Positions 53,968-62,950 of a stretch of DNA of 64,000 nt are shown here, one piece after another (the first letter of the stretch is position 1; every line of letters begins with the position of its first letter). This DNA is from DAOUBP01 sp964513075 (GTDB lineage: Bacteria > Chloroflexota > Anaerolineae > CG2-30-64-16). The stretch is from the NCBI GenBank assembly GCA_964513075.1, contig CAZELR010000014.1, positions 16,164 through 80,163 on the forward strand, read 5' to 3'. Under the pieces are notes generated by a model, which had not been told where the DNA came from, did not search any database, and worked only from the letters and a program-made list of their open reading frames with translations. The translations under genes and the position numbers were made by a program.

Positions 53968-54917
53968 GAAACGTCCTTCCATGTCAGAATAGTGACTTTC
54001 TCCTTGGCCGCCTGAACAGCTTCGATGGAGGGCAGGCCCGACCCGATGCGGCTGATAGCAGTCATCGAGAAAGCGGTCGCCAACCGGGCGCACTCGACAA
54101 GGGATAGGCCCTGAATCTTGCCAGCCACGACGCCGGCAACCATCGCATCACCGGCCCCGACCGTGCTCTTGACATCAACGAATGATGGCACCGCCCAGAT
54201 CGTCTCCTCGCCTTCGACGAAGATTGCGCCCTCCTTTCCCATGGACACAACCACGGTTGCGATATTATGACGTTGCGCGAGTTCACGTGCGACCTGTGCG
54301 ATCGCCTTGGGGGTAGCCAGACGCTCCCCGACAAAGTCCTCCAGCTCATCGACGTTCGGCTTGATGAACGAGGGGCCTGCTGCCACGGCCTGACGGAACC
54401 CCTCGCCGCTGGTGTCGAGCACGACCTTCTTGCCTGCCAGCGCCCTGATCATCTCCCAGTAGATGGCCGGGGACACCCCCGCAGGAATGCTGCCCGACAG
54501 CACAAACCATTCACGGTCGGCTGCCAGTTCCCGTAAGATGTCGAACAGTTCGGCAATATGCGCATCATTGGGCGTCTGGCCCGGGAAGTTAATGTCTGTC
54601 GTCCTGTGCTGCGCGAGATCCGAGATCTTCACGCCGATGCGGGTCGCGCCTGCGCAGCGCACGCAGCGATCTTCGATGTCCTTCTGCGCGAATAAACGGC
54701 GGAAGATGTCGTCGTTTTCGGCGCCCAGGAATCCGGTCACTGTTGCCGGCTGGCCAAAGTCTGCCAGAAACGAGGCCACGTTGATCCCTTTGCCACCCGG
54801 GTCCATTCGGGAGGACTGGACCCGGTTCACGGTGCCGACCGCGAAGTTCGGAATCGAGATGGTCTGATCGATGGCCGGATTGATCGTGACGGTGACAACC
54901 CTGTTTGATCGGCTCAT
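53946..54917 (-). CDS. fruK: 1-phosphofructokinase/tagatose-6-phosphate kinase family
   Basis: A 323-residue PfkB-superfamily kinase of the FruK/LacC branch. The N-terminal VTVTINPAIDQTISI, the substrate motif MDPGGKGINVASFLADFG and the catalytic VGAGDAMVAG are present. It would phosphorylate fructose 1-phosphate or a related hexose phosphate. I chose ATG 54917, nine bases after AGGAGG, rather than the ATG immediately next to that site. It is the first gene of the operon with mgsA, MFS and deoC. Substrate choice between FruK, LacC and PfkB is open. Confidence 0.85.
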   Translation of the reverse strand: MSRSNRVVTVTINPAIDQTISIPNFAVGTVNRVQSSRMDPGGKGINVASFLADFGQPATVTGFLGAENDDIFRRLFAQKDIEDRCVRCAGATRIGVKISDLAQHRTTDINFPGQTPNDAHIAELFDILRELAADREWFVLSGSIPAGVSPAIYWEMIRALAGKKVVLDTSGEGFRQAVAAGPSFIKPNVDELEDFVGERLATPKAIAQVARELAQRHNIATVVVSMGKEGAIFVEGEETIWAVPSFVDVKSTVGAGDAMVAGVVAGKIQGLSLVECARLATAFSMTAISRIGSGLPSIEAVQAAKEKVTILTWKDVSWTTPLS

Positions 54918-55009
54918 GTCGTGCATCCTCCTGGATGAGTTACAGGTTCAAGTTCGTTGCAAGCCATTTAGAAGTGGGAACCACACCGGATGAGAGAAGC
55001 ACTGCAACA

Positions 55010-55039
55010 ATTGTAATACAGACGCCGAGAACCAAGCAA
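55010..55039 (-). promoter_or_regulatory. Promoter for the fruK-mgsA-MFS-deoC operon
   Basis: On the minus strand TTGCTT (55034-55039) and TACAAT (55010-55015) are 18 bases apart, about 90 bases upstream of the kinase start. Confidence 0.5.
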
Positions 55040-55092
55040 ATCCGCATAACCAATGCACCCGACGTCGATCCTCACGAACGAGTGCCATGCAA

Positions 55093-56100
55093 TCAATCTT
55101 CGTCCAGCAAATGTCCTTCGTAAATACGCCGCACCACTTCTTCGATCTCCGGCTCCTGCACCGATAAATCAAGAACTCGGTAATCACGAAAGAGATTCGG
55201 CACGATGCTCGCCACCCCGCCGACGTCCGAGCCCTCCGGCGAATTGGCATCCACCCGCAGCCAGACCCGGTTGGCTTGCTGCCGCAGCACCTGTGCGCCG
55301 GGCAGGGCCAGATGAGCGGGCGGCGTCTCAAAATCCACCACCAGCACTCGCCCCTCGCCAAACCGCCGGCGCAGCGTTTCCAGCGCGCCATCGAACACCA
55401 GCCGACCGTGATCGATCATGATCACCCGTTCACACAACTTCTCCACGTCCCCCAGGTCGTGGGTGGTCAGGATGATTGTGGCCCCGCGCTCGCGGTTGAT
55501 CGCGCGCACGAAGCTGCGGATGCGCTCCTTGGCTACCACGTCCAGGCCGATGGTCGGCTCATCCAGGAAAAGCAGCTTCGGGTCGTGCAACAGCGCGGCG
55601 GCCAGATCGGCGCGCATGCGTTGCCCCAGGCTCAGGTTGCGCACAGGGGTATCCAGGAACGCTTCCAGCTCCAGCAGATCGTTGAATAGCCGCATGTTCC
55701 GGCGGTAACGATCAGCCGGCACGCGATAGATGTGACGTAACAGGTCGAACGACTCGATCACCGGCAGGTCCCACCACAAGCCCGTGCGCTGGCCAAAAAC
55801 TGCGCCGATCTGCTGCACGTGCTCTTTGCGCTGCTGCCACGGCACGCGGCCGTCCACGCGGGCTTCGCCGCCGGTGGGCACCAGGATGCCGGTAAGGATC
55901 TTGAGCGTCGTTGATTTCCCCGCGCCATTCGGCCCCAGATAACCCACCAACTCGCCGGCTGCAATGTCGAAGCTGACGCCATCCACGGCATGCACGATAT
56001 GAGACTGGCGCGTCACCAGGTTGCGGACCGCGCCAAACGTGCCGCGGTGGTGCTTGAATACGCGGAATTCTTTGACCAAATTCGCAACATGAATCATCAC
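55093..56100 (-). CDS. ABC-2 transporter ATPase
   Basis: A 335-residue ATPase of the COG4586-like group. It has an N-terminal extension ahead of the core, then Walker A GPNGAGKSTTLKIL, the Q-loop area VFGQRTGLWWDLP, signature LSLGQRMRADLAAAL, Walker B LLFLDEPTIGLDV and TTHDLGDVE. The C-terminal 100 residues are typical of this group. It pairs with the two permeases upstream. Such systems usually export lipids, polysaccharides or drugs; the substrate is unknown. Confidence 0.9.
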   Translation of the reverse strand: MMIHVANLVKEFRVFKHHRGTFGAVRNLVTRQSHIVHAVDGVSFDIAAGELVGYLGPNGAGKSTTLKILTGILVPTGGEARVDGRVPWQQRKEHVQQIGAVFGQRTGLWWDLPVIESFDLLRHIYRVPADRYRRNMRLFNDLLELEAFLDTPVRNLSLGQRMRADLAAALLHDPKLLFLDEPTIGLDVVAKERIRSFVRAINRERGATIILTTHDLGDVEKLCERVIMIDHGRLVFDGALETLRRRFGEGRVLVVDFETPPAHLALPGAQVLRQQANRVWLRVDANSPEGSDVGGVASIVPNLFRDYRVLDLSVQEPEIEEVVRRIYEGHLLDED

Positions 56101-56916
56101 CTAACTCCCCGTACTCTGATATCGCCTGACCCCCACGCCCCAGGCGGCGAAGGCGCCGCGCAATACGATCACGGCGATGACCGGCGCCAGGAAGGGCACC
56201 CACTCCGGCAGTCCCAGCGGATCAGGCTTGTTCAGCAAGAAGAGCGCGGGATAGTAGTTGATGAACGCCATCGGGATGACAAAGGTAAAGATCGAACGCA
56301 GCCAGGCCTCGTAGATGTGCATCGGGTAACTGGTCATAAACTGGCCGCCGTAGGTGAAGATGTTAGCAATCTCATACGTCTGGGGTGACCAAAACGCCAT
56401 CGTAGCCCCCAGGACGAAGATTGCCATGAAGAACAGCGCGCCGCCGGCCAGCATCAGCCCAAAGAACAACCAACGGTCCACCCCCCAGGCAGGATGCAGC
56501 AGTGTGAACGCCAGCCCCAAAGCGATCAGTCCCTGCACCAGCCGGCCAATACGTCGGCTGGCGAATGCACCCGTCAACATCTGAAAAATCACCGGCAGCG
56601 GCCGAAGCAACACGCGATCGAACTCGCCGCGCACCACCCAGGTCTCAAAGTTGTCAAACGCGCCCACGAACAGCTCAGCCAGGCTGAACGAAACAGCCGA
56701 GGCGCCGTACAGAAAAACGACCTCCGGCAGCGTCCACCCGCCAATCGCATTGAAACGCAGCAACAGGATCGCAACCAAGGCGAAATCCAGGCCGGTGACA
56801 AGCAGGTTGCCCAGCAACTCAGCGACAAACGAAGCGCGATACTGCATCTCGGAGCGCATTTGCGCGCCGACCAGGTGAAAGTAAAGAGCCAGAGCATTGC
56901 GCATGTCATCCACCAT
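56101..56916 (-). CDS. ABC-2 permease subunit 1
   Basis: A 271-residue permease with six predicted helices (ABC-2 family, COG3694/COG4587-like). The segment WTLPEVVFLYGASAVSFSLAE in part, and the C-terminal FINYYPALFLLNKPDPLG, are typical. It overlaps the neighbouring permease gene by 11 bases and abuts the ATPase gene. The transporter needs both permeases and the ATPase. Confidence 0.85.
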   Translation of the reverse strand: MVDDMRNALALYFHLVGAQMRSEMQYRASFVAELLGNLLVTGLDFALVAILLLRFNAIGGWTLPEVVFLYGASAVSFSLAELFVGAFDNFETWVVRGEFDRVLLRPLPVIFQMLTGAFASRRIGRLVQGLIALGLAFTLLHPAWGVDRWLFFGLMLAGGALFFMAIFVLGATMAFWSPQTYEIANIFTYGGQFMTSYPMHIYEAWLRSIFTFVIPMAFINYYPALFLLNKPDPLGLPEWVPFLAPVIAVIVLRGAFAAWGVGVRRYQSTGS

Positions 56917-57715
56917 GCAAAGTCACGCGCCGAACCATGCGGCTCAACAGCCAACGGCCGGCCAAGACCAGCGCGATCAACCACACTACCTGCTGACCCA
57001 CCGCCAGGGCCAGCGCTTCACCGTTCAGCTTGCCCAGATAGACGCTGACCGGGACGTGGGCCAGCCCTCGAAAGGGCAGCACCTGGGAGATATCGCGCAG
57101 CCACGGAGGGAAAAAGTTCAGCGGCACGATGAATCCGGAGAAGAACATGATTACGGTGTTGGCCAGATAGAGCATCCCGCGCGCATCGGAAGTCCAAAAG
57201 GCCAGACTATTCGTGATGAAACGGAAGGCGAAGCTGATCAGCATCCCTGTGCACAGCACGCCAAAAAATAGCAGCCAGATGCCAGCCGTTGCCGGCAGGC
57301 GGATGTGAAACAGCAAAAGGCCGATGATAAAGGTGGGCACTCCGCGAAAAATCAAATAATAGATCGCACGACCAAAATCGATTGCAGCCCAGTAAAGATA
57401 GAAATCCACCGGCCGCGCCAGGTCGGCCACAATGGCGCCCTTGACGATCGCCTCAGACAGCTCCCGATTGCCGAAGGCTGACATGGTCATCAGGAGCGAT
57501 TGGGTCAGAATTGCGTAGGTGATAGTATCGCGTATCGCCAGACCGCCGATCTCACCATGCCCCTGGAACAGCGCCATATAGATGAAGACATAGATCGTAC
57601 CGAAAAACGTGTTTGTGGCGATGCCGGCCAGGTTCGCGGCGCGGTAAGCCAGGTTCTTCTGAAAGGACTTGGCCGCGATATGAACATAGACGTCAAGCGC
57701 CGACAAATGTCTCAC
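56906..57715 (-). CDS. ABC-2 permease subunit 2
   Basis: A 269-residue permease with six helices, partner of the gene at 56101-56916. FQKNLAYRAANLAGI, ELSEAIVKGAIVADLARPVD and GFIVPLNFFPPWL are visible. The start is GTG 57715, only 6 bases after a TAAAAT -10 box, so the mRNA is probably leaderless. It is first of the three-gene exporter operon. Confidence 0.85.
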   Translation of the reverse strand: MRHLSALDVYVHIAAKSFQKNLAYRAANLAGIATNTFFGTIYVFIYMALFQGHGEIGGLAIRDTITYAILTQSLLMTMSAFGNRELSEAIVKGAIVADLARPVDFYLYWAAIDFGRAIYYLIFRGVPTFIIGLLLFHIRLPATAGIWLLFFGVLCTGMLISFAFRFITNSLAFWTSDARGMLYLANTVIMFFSGFIVPLNFFPPWLRDISQVLPFRGLAHVPVSVYLGKLNGEALALAVGQQVVWLIALVLAGRWLLSRMVRRVTLHGG

Positions 57716-57721
57716 TCCACT

Positions 57722-57754
57722 ATTTTACCCATCTGCGCGCTGAAATGGTAAAAT
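57722..57754. promoter_or_regulatory. Symmetric face-to-face promoter pair
   Basis: The inverted repeat ATTTTACC (57722-57729) and GGTAAAAT (57747-57754) holds both promoters. Minus: TTACCA (57746-57751), 18 bases, TAAAAT (57722-57727), then 6 bases to GTG 57715. Plus: TTACCC (57725-57730), 18 bases, TAAAAT (57749-57754), then 6 bases to ATG 57761. Each -35 overlaps the other -10, so the two cannot be used at the same time. Confidence 0.65.
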
Positions 57755-57760
57755 CAAGCC

Positions 57761-59122
57761 ATGATCACAAAGTCTGAATCATCTCGCGCGTCACGCGGCC
57801 CGTTCAAGTCGGCATTAGCCTGGTTGCTCGAACTGGATCGACCGGTGCCCGAGCGAACTGAAGGCGAGATCGCTGCCGAAGTTGAGCGCAACTACTCCTG
57901 GAACTTCATCGTCAACCTGCTGGACGGCGTCATCTTCACGATCGGCGTCAGCTTCATTTCGGCCACGACCATCCTGCCGCTGTTCCTCAGCAAACTAACA
58001 ATCAACCCCCTGGCGTTCGGCATCCTGGCCGTCATCAATCAGGCCGGCTGGTTTCTGCCTCAGCTTTTCACAGCCAACTCAATGGAGCGCCTTGCACGCA
58101 AAAAGCCGGTGGTGGTCAACCTGGGCCTGTTTCTGGAGCGGCTGCCGGTCTTCGTGATCCTGGCGGCCGCGCTGGTGGCCGGCCGGCGGCCGACCCTGGC
58201 CCTGGCGCTGGTCCTGATCGGTTTCTCCTGGCATGTAGTGGGCGCGGGCACTGTTGCGGTTTCCTGGCAAGACCTGGTCGCGCGCTGTTTTCCTGTGGAC
58301 CGCCGCGGCCGATTCTTCGGCACCACGCAGTTCCTGGGCGCTGGCGCGGGTGCGCTGGGCGCGCTGCTGAGCACCTGGCTGCTGAACCGCTATGTTTTCC
58401 CGGTCAACTTCACCTATGCCTTTGCGATCGCTGCTGCCGGCATTACTTTGAGTTGGTTTTTCCTGGCGCTGGCACGGGAACCGGTACAGGCGCCAACGAC
58501 TCGCAGGCAGAGCAGCCTCGAATATCTAGCCAGCTTGCCCGCACTGCTCCGCACCGATGCAAACTTCCGGCGCTTCCTCATCACGCGCATGACCTGGGCG
58601 TTAGGTGGCATGGGCTCCGGCTTCCTGATGGTGGCGGCGGTGAGCCGTTGGCAGGTGCCGGACAGCACGGCAGGACTATTCACCCTTGCGCTGCTAGTTG
58701 GACAGACGATCGGCACCCTGATCTGTGGCTTCCTGGCCGATCGGTCCGGCCACAAGGTCTGCCTGGAACTAGGCACGGCGGTCGGGCTGGCGGGGTACCT
58801 GCTCGCGTGGCTGGCGCCCGGCCCAACCTGGTACTACGCCGTCTTCGCCCTGATGGGATTCGTAACCGGAGCCGTGATGGTTTCGGGCATCCTGATCGTG
58901 ATGGAGTTCAGCGGGCCGGAACGGCGGCCGACCTACGTCGGCATCGCCAACACTGCAGTGGGATTGGTGGGCGTCGTCGCACCGCTGCTGGGCGCAGGAC
59001 TGGCAAAAGTCAACTACGGCCTTTTGTTTGCGCTCGGCGCTGCGGTCAACCTGGCGGCGTTTGCGCTATTCTTCTGGTGGGTGCAAGAGCCACGGCGGAC
59101 AGGCGAGCAATTGAGGTCATAA
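57761..59122 (+). CDS. Major facilitator superfamily transporter
   Basis: A 453-residue transporter with about 12 helices. An N-terminal polar region (residues 1-45) is followed by NYSWNFIVNLLDGVIFTIG. The SMERLARKKPVVVNLG and DRRGRFFGTTQFLGAGAGA loops resemble MFS motif A type loops. The ATG is 6 bases after a -10 box, so the mRNA is probably leaderless. Its 3' end overlaps the convergent HExxH gene by 6 bases. Substrate unknown. Confidence 0.82.
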   Translation: MITKSESSRASRGPFKSALAWLLELDRPVPERTEGEIAAEVERNYSWNFIVNLLDGVIFTIGVSFISATTILPLFLSKLTINPLAFGILAVINQAGWFLPQLFTANSMERLARKKPVVVNLGLFLERLPVFVILAAALVAGRRPTLALALVLIGFSWHVVGAGTVAVSWQDLVARCFPVDRRGRFFGTTQFLGAGAGALGALLSTWLLNRYVFPVNFTYAFAIAAAGITLSWFFLALAREPVQAPTTRRQSSLEYLASLPALLRTDANFRRFLITRMTWALGGMGSGFLMVAAVSRWQVPDSTAGLFTLALLVGQTIGTLICGFLADRSGHKVCLELGTAVGLAGYLLAWLAPGPTWYYAVFALMGFVTGAVMVSGILIVMEFSGPERRPTYVGIANTAVGLVGVVAPLLGAGLAKVNYGLLFALGAAVNLAAFALFFWWVQEPRRTGEQLRS

Positions 59123-59965
59123 CCGCCCCACATGCAGCTCAGTGATTAACGGCTCAAACGCAGTAGTGTCCCAACCGTGACGCAGGTGCATATAGTAGTC
59201 TTGCACGATTTGCGCCTGCTGCTCTCGGTTGAAGTCTCGCAGCCGCTTCCCATGGCCGCGTGCCTCCACCAAGCCGGCCGCTCCCCCGTAACCGTAGCCC
59301 TCTTCATGCTGGGCAACCAACGCCTCGGCGAAGTACCGACTGCCGGCGCGCTCATATTGCAGCACGTGCACCAACTCGTGCAACAGGACATCCAGATGCT
59401 CCCGGTTGTGCTCTCCCCGACGGGGCAGGTTAACCGTGTGGAACGTCGAAAAGGCCCGATTACCATTACGCTTAAAGACCAGGTTGAGGATACCGCTCTG
59501 AGCGACGCGGACATCATGATAGCGCAGCGCGTCGGGACCCAACACTGCGGCTGCGGCCGCGATCTCTGCACCCGTCAAAGGGCTGGACTGCGTCACCACG
59601 CGCCAGAGGAAGCCGAAAATCTCCGGCAGTCCAATGAGATCCAACACCTGCAGTATAAGCTGCACTACACGAATTGCGCCCTGCCGCACCCTGGCTCTCA
59701 ACCAGGCAGCAAAGTTCTTCCGCCCACCGCGCCGCCAAACCCGCACTCCCACGGGTACAAGGGTGACCAATCCAACCAAAGCAAAGACCAGCGTCGCGCC
59801 CAATTGGCCTACCCGGTTAGGCAGATAGCGAATGAGGTTTGCCACCCACTTCGCGGCGTCCTCCAGGCGATCAGCCAGCCAATCAGCGGCGCCAGTCAGG
59901 ACAGAGCCTGCACGCCGTGCTGCGCGGCCAGCCTGATCAATTAAATCGGCTCTCGACACATGCAT
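59117..59965 (-). CDS. HExxH-motif protein, putative metallopeptidase
   Basis: A 282-residue protein with an N-terminal amphipathic region, one likely membrane helix (about 55-75) and a C-terminal part with LLHELVHVLQYERAG. The HELVH zinc motif recalls DUF4157-type proteins. No third zinc ligand could be assigned with certainty; an HGxxxxD-like Glu/His region (EARGHGKRLRDF) is present. ATG 59965 follows GGGGAG; the frame runs upstream through the promoter and is not used. Function unknown. Confidence 0.6.
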   Translation of the reverse strand: MHVSRADLIDQAGRAARRAGSVLTGAADWLADRLEDAAKWVANLIRYLPNRVGQLGATLVFALVGLVTLVPVGVRVWRRGGRKNFAAWLRARVRQGAIRVVQLILQVLDLIGLPEIFGFLWRVVTQSSPLTGAEIAAAAAVLGPDALRYHDVRVAQSGILNLVFKRNGNRAFSTFHTVNLPRRGEHNREHLDVLLHELVHVLQYERAGSRYFAEALVAQHEEGYGYGGAAGLVEARGHGKRLRDFNREQQAQIVQDYYMHLRHGWDTTAFEPLITELHVGRL

Positions 59966-59996
59966 CTCCCCAGCAAGACGGAATATCAGGTGGCCC

Positions 59997-60024
59997 ATTA
60001 TAGCACGAAACATCGCTTGTGTAA
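59997..60024 (-). promoter_or_regulatory. Promoter for the HExxH gene
   Basis: On the minus strand TTACAC (60019-60024) and TATAAT (59997-60002) are 16 bases apart. Its -35 overlaps that of the divergent promoter at 60017-60045. Confidence 0.6.
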
Positions 60025-60045
60025 GCAACGATAAAATGGTATCAT
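60017..60045 (+). promoter_or_regulatory. Promoter for the SH3b/YkuD gene
   Basis: TTGTGT (60017-60022) and TATCAT (60040-60045) with a 17-base spacer. It shares four -35 bases with the divergent promoter, so the two compete. Confidence 0.5.
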
Positions 60046-60090
60046 CCTGTCACGCATCGAAAGGCACTTCCTGTCTCAACGAGGTGGCTC

Positions 60091-62124
60091 ATGTCGGAAC
60101 TTATACGGTTGATTGCTATGCCGGTGAGTACGACCGGCGGGATTAAATTCCAAGTCGCCTTTGCCGCGCAAGCATCCGAAACCTTTCCGGACGGCGCAGC
60201 GGGCGCATTGAGCACCGGCGACGGGCAGGCCTACACGCTCGGACAGCTCTGTCCGCCAACTGCGGTGACCTGGCGCGAGCAGCGCCTGGCGGATCTTGTC
60301 ACCCATACCTACAAGGGAGCCGGCCCGTATATAGCGGTGCTGACCTGGGGTGTACAGCAGGTGCAGGCACAGGTGCATCTGCTGCCGCAGATACGCGAGC
60401 TTCCGCAACCAACAGCCATCGCCCAAGTCGCGCTGTTCAATGTGGTCCCGGTGACCGGCCAGCCATTTCAACGGCTAGTGAAGCTGCGCGTCGAAGGACT
60501 TGCAACGGGTCACAGCCTGCGGCTGGATGCGGGCGCCGGCCAGGTGCACAACCTGACGAACGAGAGCGGCGCCAGTCAGGCTGTTGAACTGGCACTCGAT
60601 TACGCCAAGCCGGGCAGCTACACCGTGACGCTGGATTTGCTGGACGCCGGCGGCTTTTGGCTCGCCACCCTGGCGGAAACGCCCCTGGACATCTCATTTC
60701 CGGAGGAAACGCAAACAGGCGCAGTGGCGCCCGCGTTCGTGCAGCCATCGAGCGCTACTGAAGCAACTGCATCCACGGCTGCAACCGCTGCGCCCCCCTG
60801 GCTGCCCTACCGGTATGTGCGCCCCACACACAGCGCGTACACCTACACAACACCCGGCGGCAGCACCATACGCAGAACTGTGAACACGAGCTACTACCTG
60901 ACTGCACGCGCCGAGACGGTGGTTGGGGGCAAACGGTGGTTCCAGACCGCGCTGGGAGATTGGATCGCAGCCGATGTGGTCGCGGCAATGACTCCTTCCG
61001 ACTTCCAGGGGATCGCGCTGGACACCACGCTGCCCCCGCCGCCGACCGGCACACGTCGCGGCATCGTAACGGCTGACGCGCTCAATGTGCGCGCTGCGCC
61101 GGGGGTCAGCGCCGGCAATCCGCCCATAGCCACCCTGCGCGCCGGGGCCGAGGTGACGATCTATGAAGAACGGATGGTGGCCGGAGCCACATGGTACCGC
61201 ATCGGTGAAAACCGCTGGGTCCACAGCGCTTATGTGCGAATCGTCAGCGAAACACCTCCGCCTCCAATTCCGGCCACGCGCCGCGGCATCGTAACGGCCG
61301 ACGTCCTGAATGTGCGCGCCGCGCCGGGAGCCAGCGCGAGCAACCCGCCCATCGCCACCCTGCGCGCCGGAGCCGAAGTGATCATCTACGAAGAAAGAAC
61401 CGTCTCCGGGGGGCTGTGGTATCGGATCGGTGAGAACCGGTGGGTAGCGGGCAGTTGGGTGCGGGTGCTGGAAGCCAACGTGACCAGGTCGCCTCTGGCA
61501 GTGGTTCCCGTTTCGGCTCCCACCGCGCTCCCGTTGGGTTGGGTAGTTGCGAACACGTTGAACGTGCGCGCACAGCCCGGCGTCGCGGCCAGCAACCCAC
61601 CGATCGGCCAACTGGGCCACTATGCGCGCGTGGCGATCCTGGAGCAGTCATCGGTCTCCGGCGTCCGGTGGTTCCGGATCGGTGATAACCAATGGATCGA
61701 GGGCCGGCAGGTGGGTGTTGCACGCACCAAGATCCGACCGACCAGCATCGGCGCCGGCACGCGCTGGGTCGGCGTCTGCCTGTCGGAGCAGACCTTCGTC
61801 GCCTACGAGGGGGACAAGCCCGTCTTTACGGGGCTAACCGCGTCCGGTCTGCCGGGCACACCCACGGTGCAGGGCATCTTTCGCACCTGGCAACGACTTG
61901 AGACAGGCAAGATGTCCGGGCCCGGCTACTACATCGAGGACGTCACCTGGACCTGCTACTTCTACAGCGGATACGCGCTGCACACCGCCTACTGGCACGA
62001 CAGCTTCGGCACAACGCGCAGCCACGGCTGCGTCAATCTGAGCCCGCACGATGCCTGGTGGATCTACCAGTGGAGCGCGGCAGGCGGAGCCAACAGCCCG
62101 ACGGTGTATGTCTATTGGGCATAA
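60091..62124 (+). CDS. L,D-transpeptidase with three SH3b domains
   Basis: A 677-residue protein. An N-terminal beta-rich region (about 100-235) precedes an SH3-like segment, three SH3b repeats (about 326-393, 400-465, 485-550) each with the LNVRAAPG motif, and a C-terminal YkuD domain with LHTAYWHDSFGTTRSHGCVN (catalytic His and Cys). It would remodel or crosslink peptidoglycan. The N-terminus lacks an evident signal peptide, which is odd for this class. GAGGTGG precedes ATG 60091. It has its own promoter. Confidence 0.88.
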   Translation: MSELIRLIAMPVSTTGGIKFQVAFAAQASETFPDGAAGALSTGDGQAYTLGQLCPPTAVTWREQRLADLVTHTYKGAGPYIAVLTWGVQQVQAQVHLLPQIRELPQPTAIAQVALFNVVPVTGQPFQRLVKLRVEGLATGHSLRLDAGAGQVHNLTNESGASQAVELALDYAKPGSYTVTLDLLDAGGFWLATLAETPLDISFPEETQTGAVAPAFVQPSSATEATASTAATAAPPWLPYRYVRPTHSAYTYTTPGGSTIRRTVNTSYYLTARAETVVGGKRWFQTALGDWIAADVVAAMTPSDFQGIALDTTLPPPPTGTRRGIVTADALNVRAAPGVSAGNPPIATLRAGAEVTIYEERMVAGATWYRIGENRWVHSAYVRIVSETPPPPIPATRRGIVTADVLNVRAAPGASASNPPIATLRAGAEVIIYEERTVSGGLWYRIGENRWVAGSWVRVLEANVTRSPLAVVPVSAPTALPLGWVVANTLNVRAQPGVAASNPPIGQLGHYARVAILEQSSVSGVRWFRIGDNQWIEGRQVGVARTKIRPTSIGAGTRWVGVCLSEQTFVAYEGDKPVFTGLTASGLPGTPTVQGIFRTWQRLETGKMSGPGYYIEDVTWTCYFYSGYALHTAYWHDSFGTTRSHGCVNLSPHDAWWIYQWSAAGGANSPTVYVYWA

Positions 62125-62137
62125 GGTGAAGACAGAT

Positions 62138-62950
62138 ATGCTAAGTCAAAATACTCCCCAAAACAAGTCCCGTATCGTCTACTTCTCTCACGGCGGCGGC
62201 CCTTTGCCGATCCTCGGAGACGCGAGCCACCAGGCAATGGTGGATTTCATGCGGCGGCTTCCGTCTCAGTTCGGCACACCAGAGGCCATCCTCGTTATCA
62301 GCGCCCATTGGGAGGAAAGCGCGGCCACGCTGTTAAGCGCAGCGACCCCTCCCATGTTCTACGACTATTACGGCTTCCCGGATGAAGCCTATGCCATCAC
62401 CTACCCGGCGCCAGGCAGCCCCGAGCTCGCGAACAGGATTGCCAAATTATTGGACAAGAAGGGCATTGCGTCCCGCCTCGATCCTCAGCGAGGGTTCGAC
62501 CACGGCCTCTTTATTCCGCTGAAGCTGATGTATCCCCAGGCTGACATCCCAGCGCTTCAGCTCTCGCTGTTGCGCGGCCTTGACCCGGCCGCACATATCG
62601 CCCTGGGCCAGGCGTTACGCGAATTATTGTCTGAAAATATCCTGGTGATCGGATCGGGATTCTCGTTCCACAACATGGGCGCATTCTCCTGGCGGGGCAT
62701 CAAAGCGCCTGACCCGGCCAACGATGCTTTTCAGGATTGGCTGATTCAGGTGTGTACCAGCCCGATCGACCAAGCAGAACGCGAAAAGCACCTGATCGAG
62801 TGGCAAAAAGCGCCCGCCGCGCGCTACTGTCACCCCCGTGAGGAGCATCTACTGCCGCTCCACGTGTGTGCCGGCATGGCGGACGCGCCGGCAACAACGG
62901 TGTTCGACGACACTATCTTGGGCAAACGCGGGGTCGCGTTCTTGTGGTAG
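62138..62950 (+). CDS. Class III extradiol dioxygenase, DODA-like
   Basis: A 270-residue non-haem iron dioxygenase of the 4,5-DOPA/YgiD type. The metal-binding His residues are in YFSHGGGPLP, LVISAHWEES and FDHGLFIPLKLMYP. FSFHNMGAFSW is another conserved His block. Such enzymes cleave catechol rings, but YgiD-like members often have unknown substrates. I chose ATG 62138, 13 bases after the transpeptidase stop. The next kinase gene overlaps its stop. Confidence 0.88.
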   Translation: MLSQNTPQNKSRIVYFSHGGGPLPILGDASHQAMVDFMRRLPSQFGTPEAILVISAHWEESAATLLSAATPPMFYDYYGFPDEAYAITYPAPGSPELANRIAKLLDKKGIASRLDPQRGFDHGLFIPLKLMYPQADIPALQLSLLRGLDPAAHIALGQALRELLSENILVIGSGFSFHNMGAFSWRGIKAPDPANDAFQDWLIQVCTSPIDQAEREKHLIEWQKAPAARYCHPREEHLLPLHVCAGMADAPATTVFDDTILGKRGVAFLW

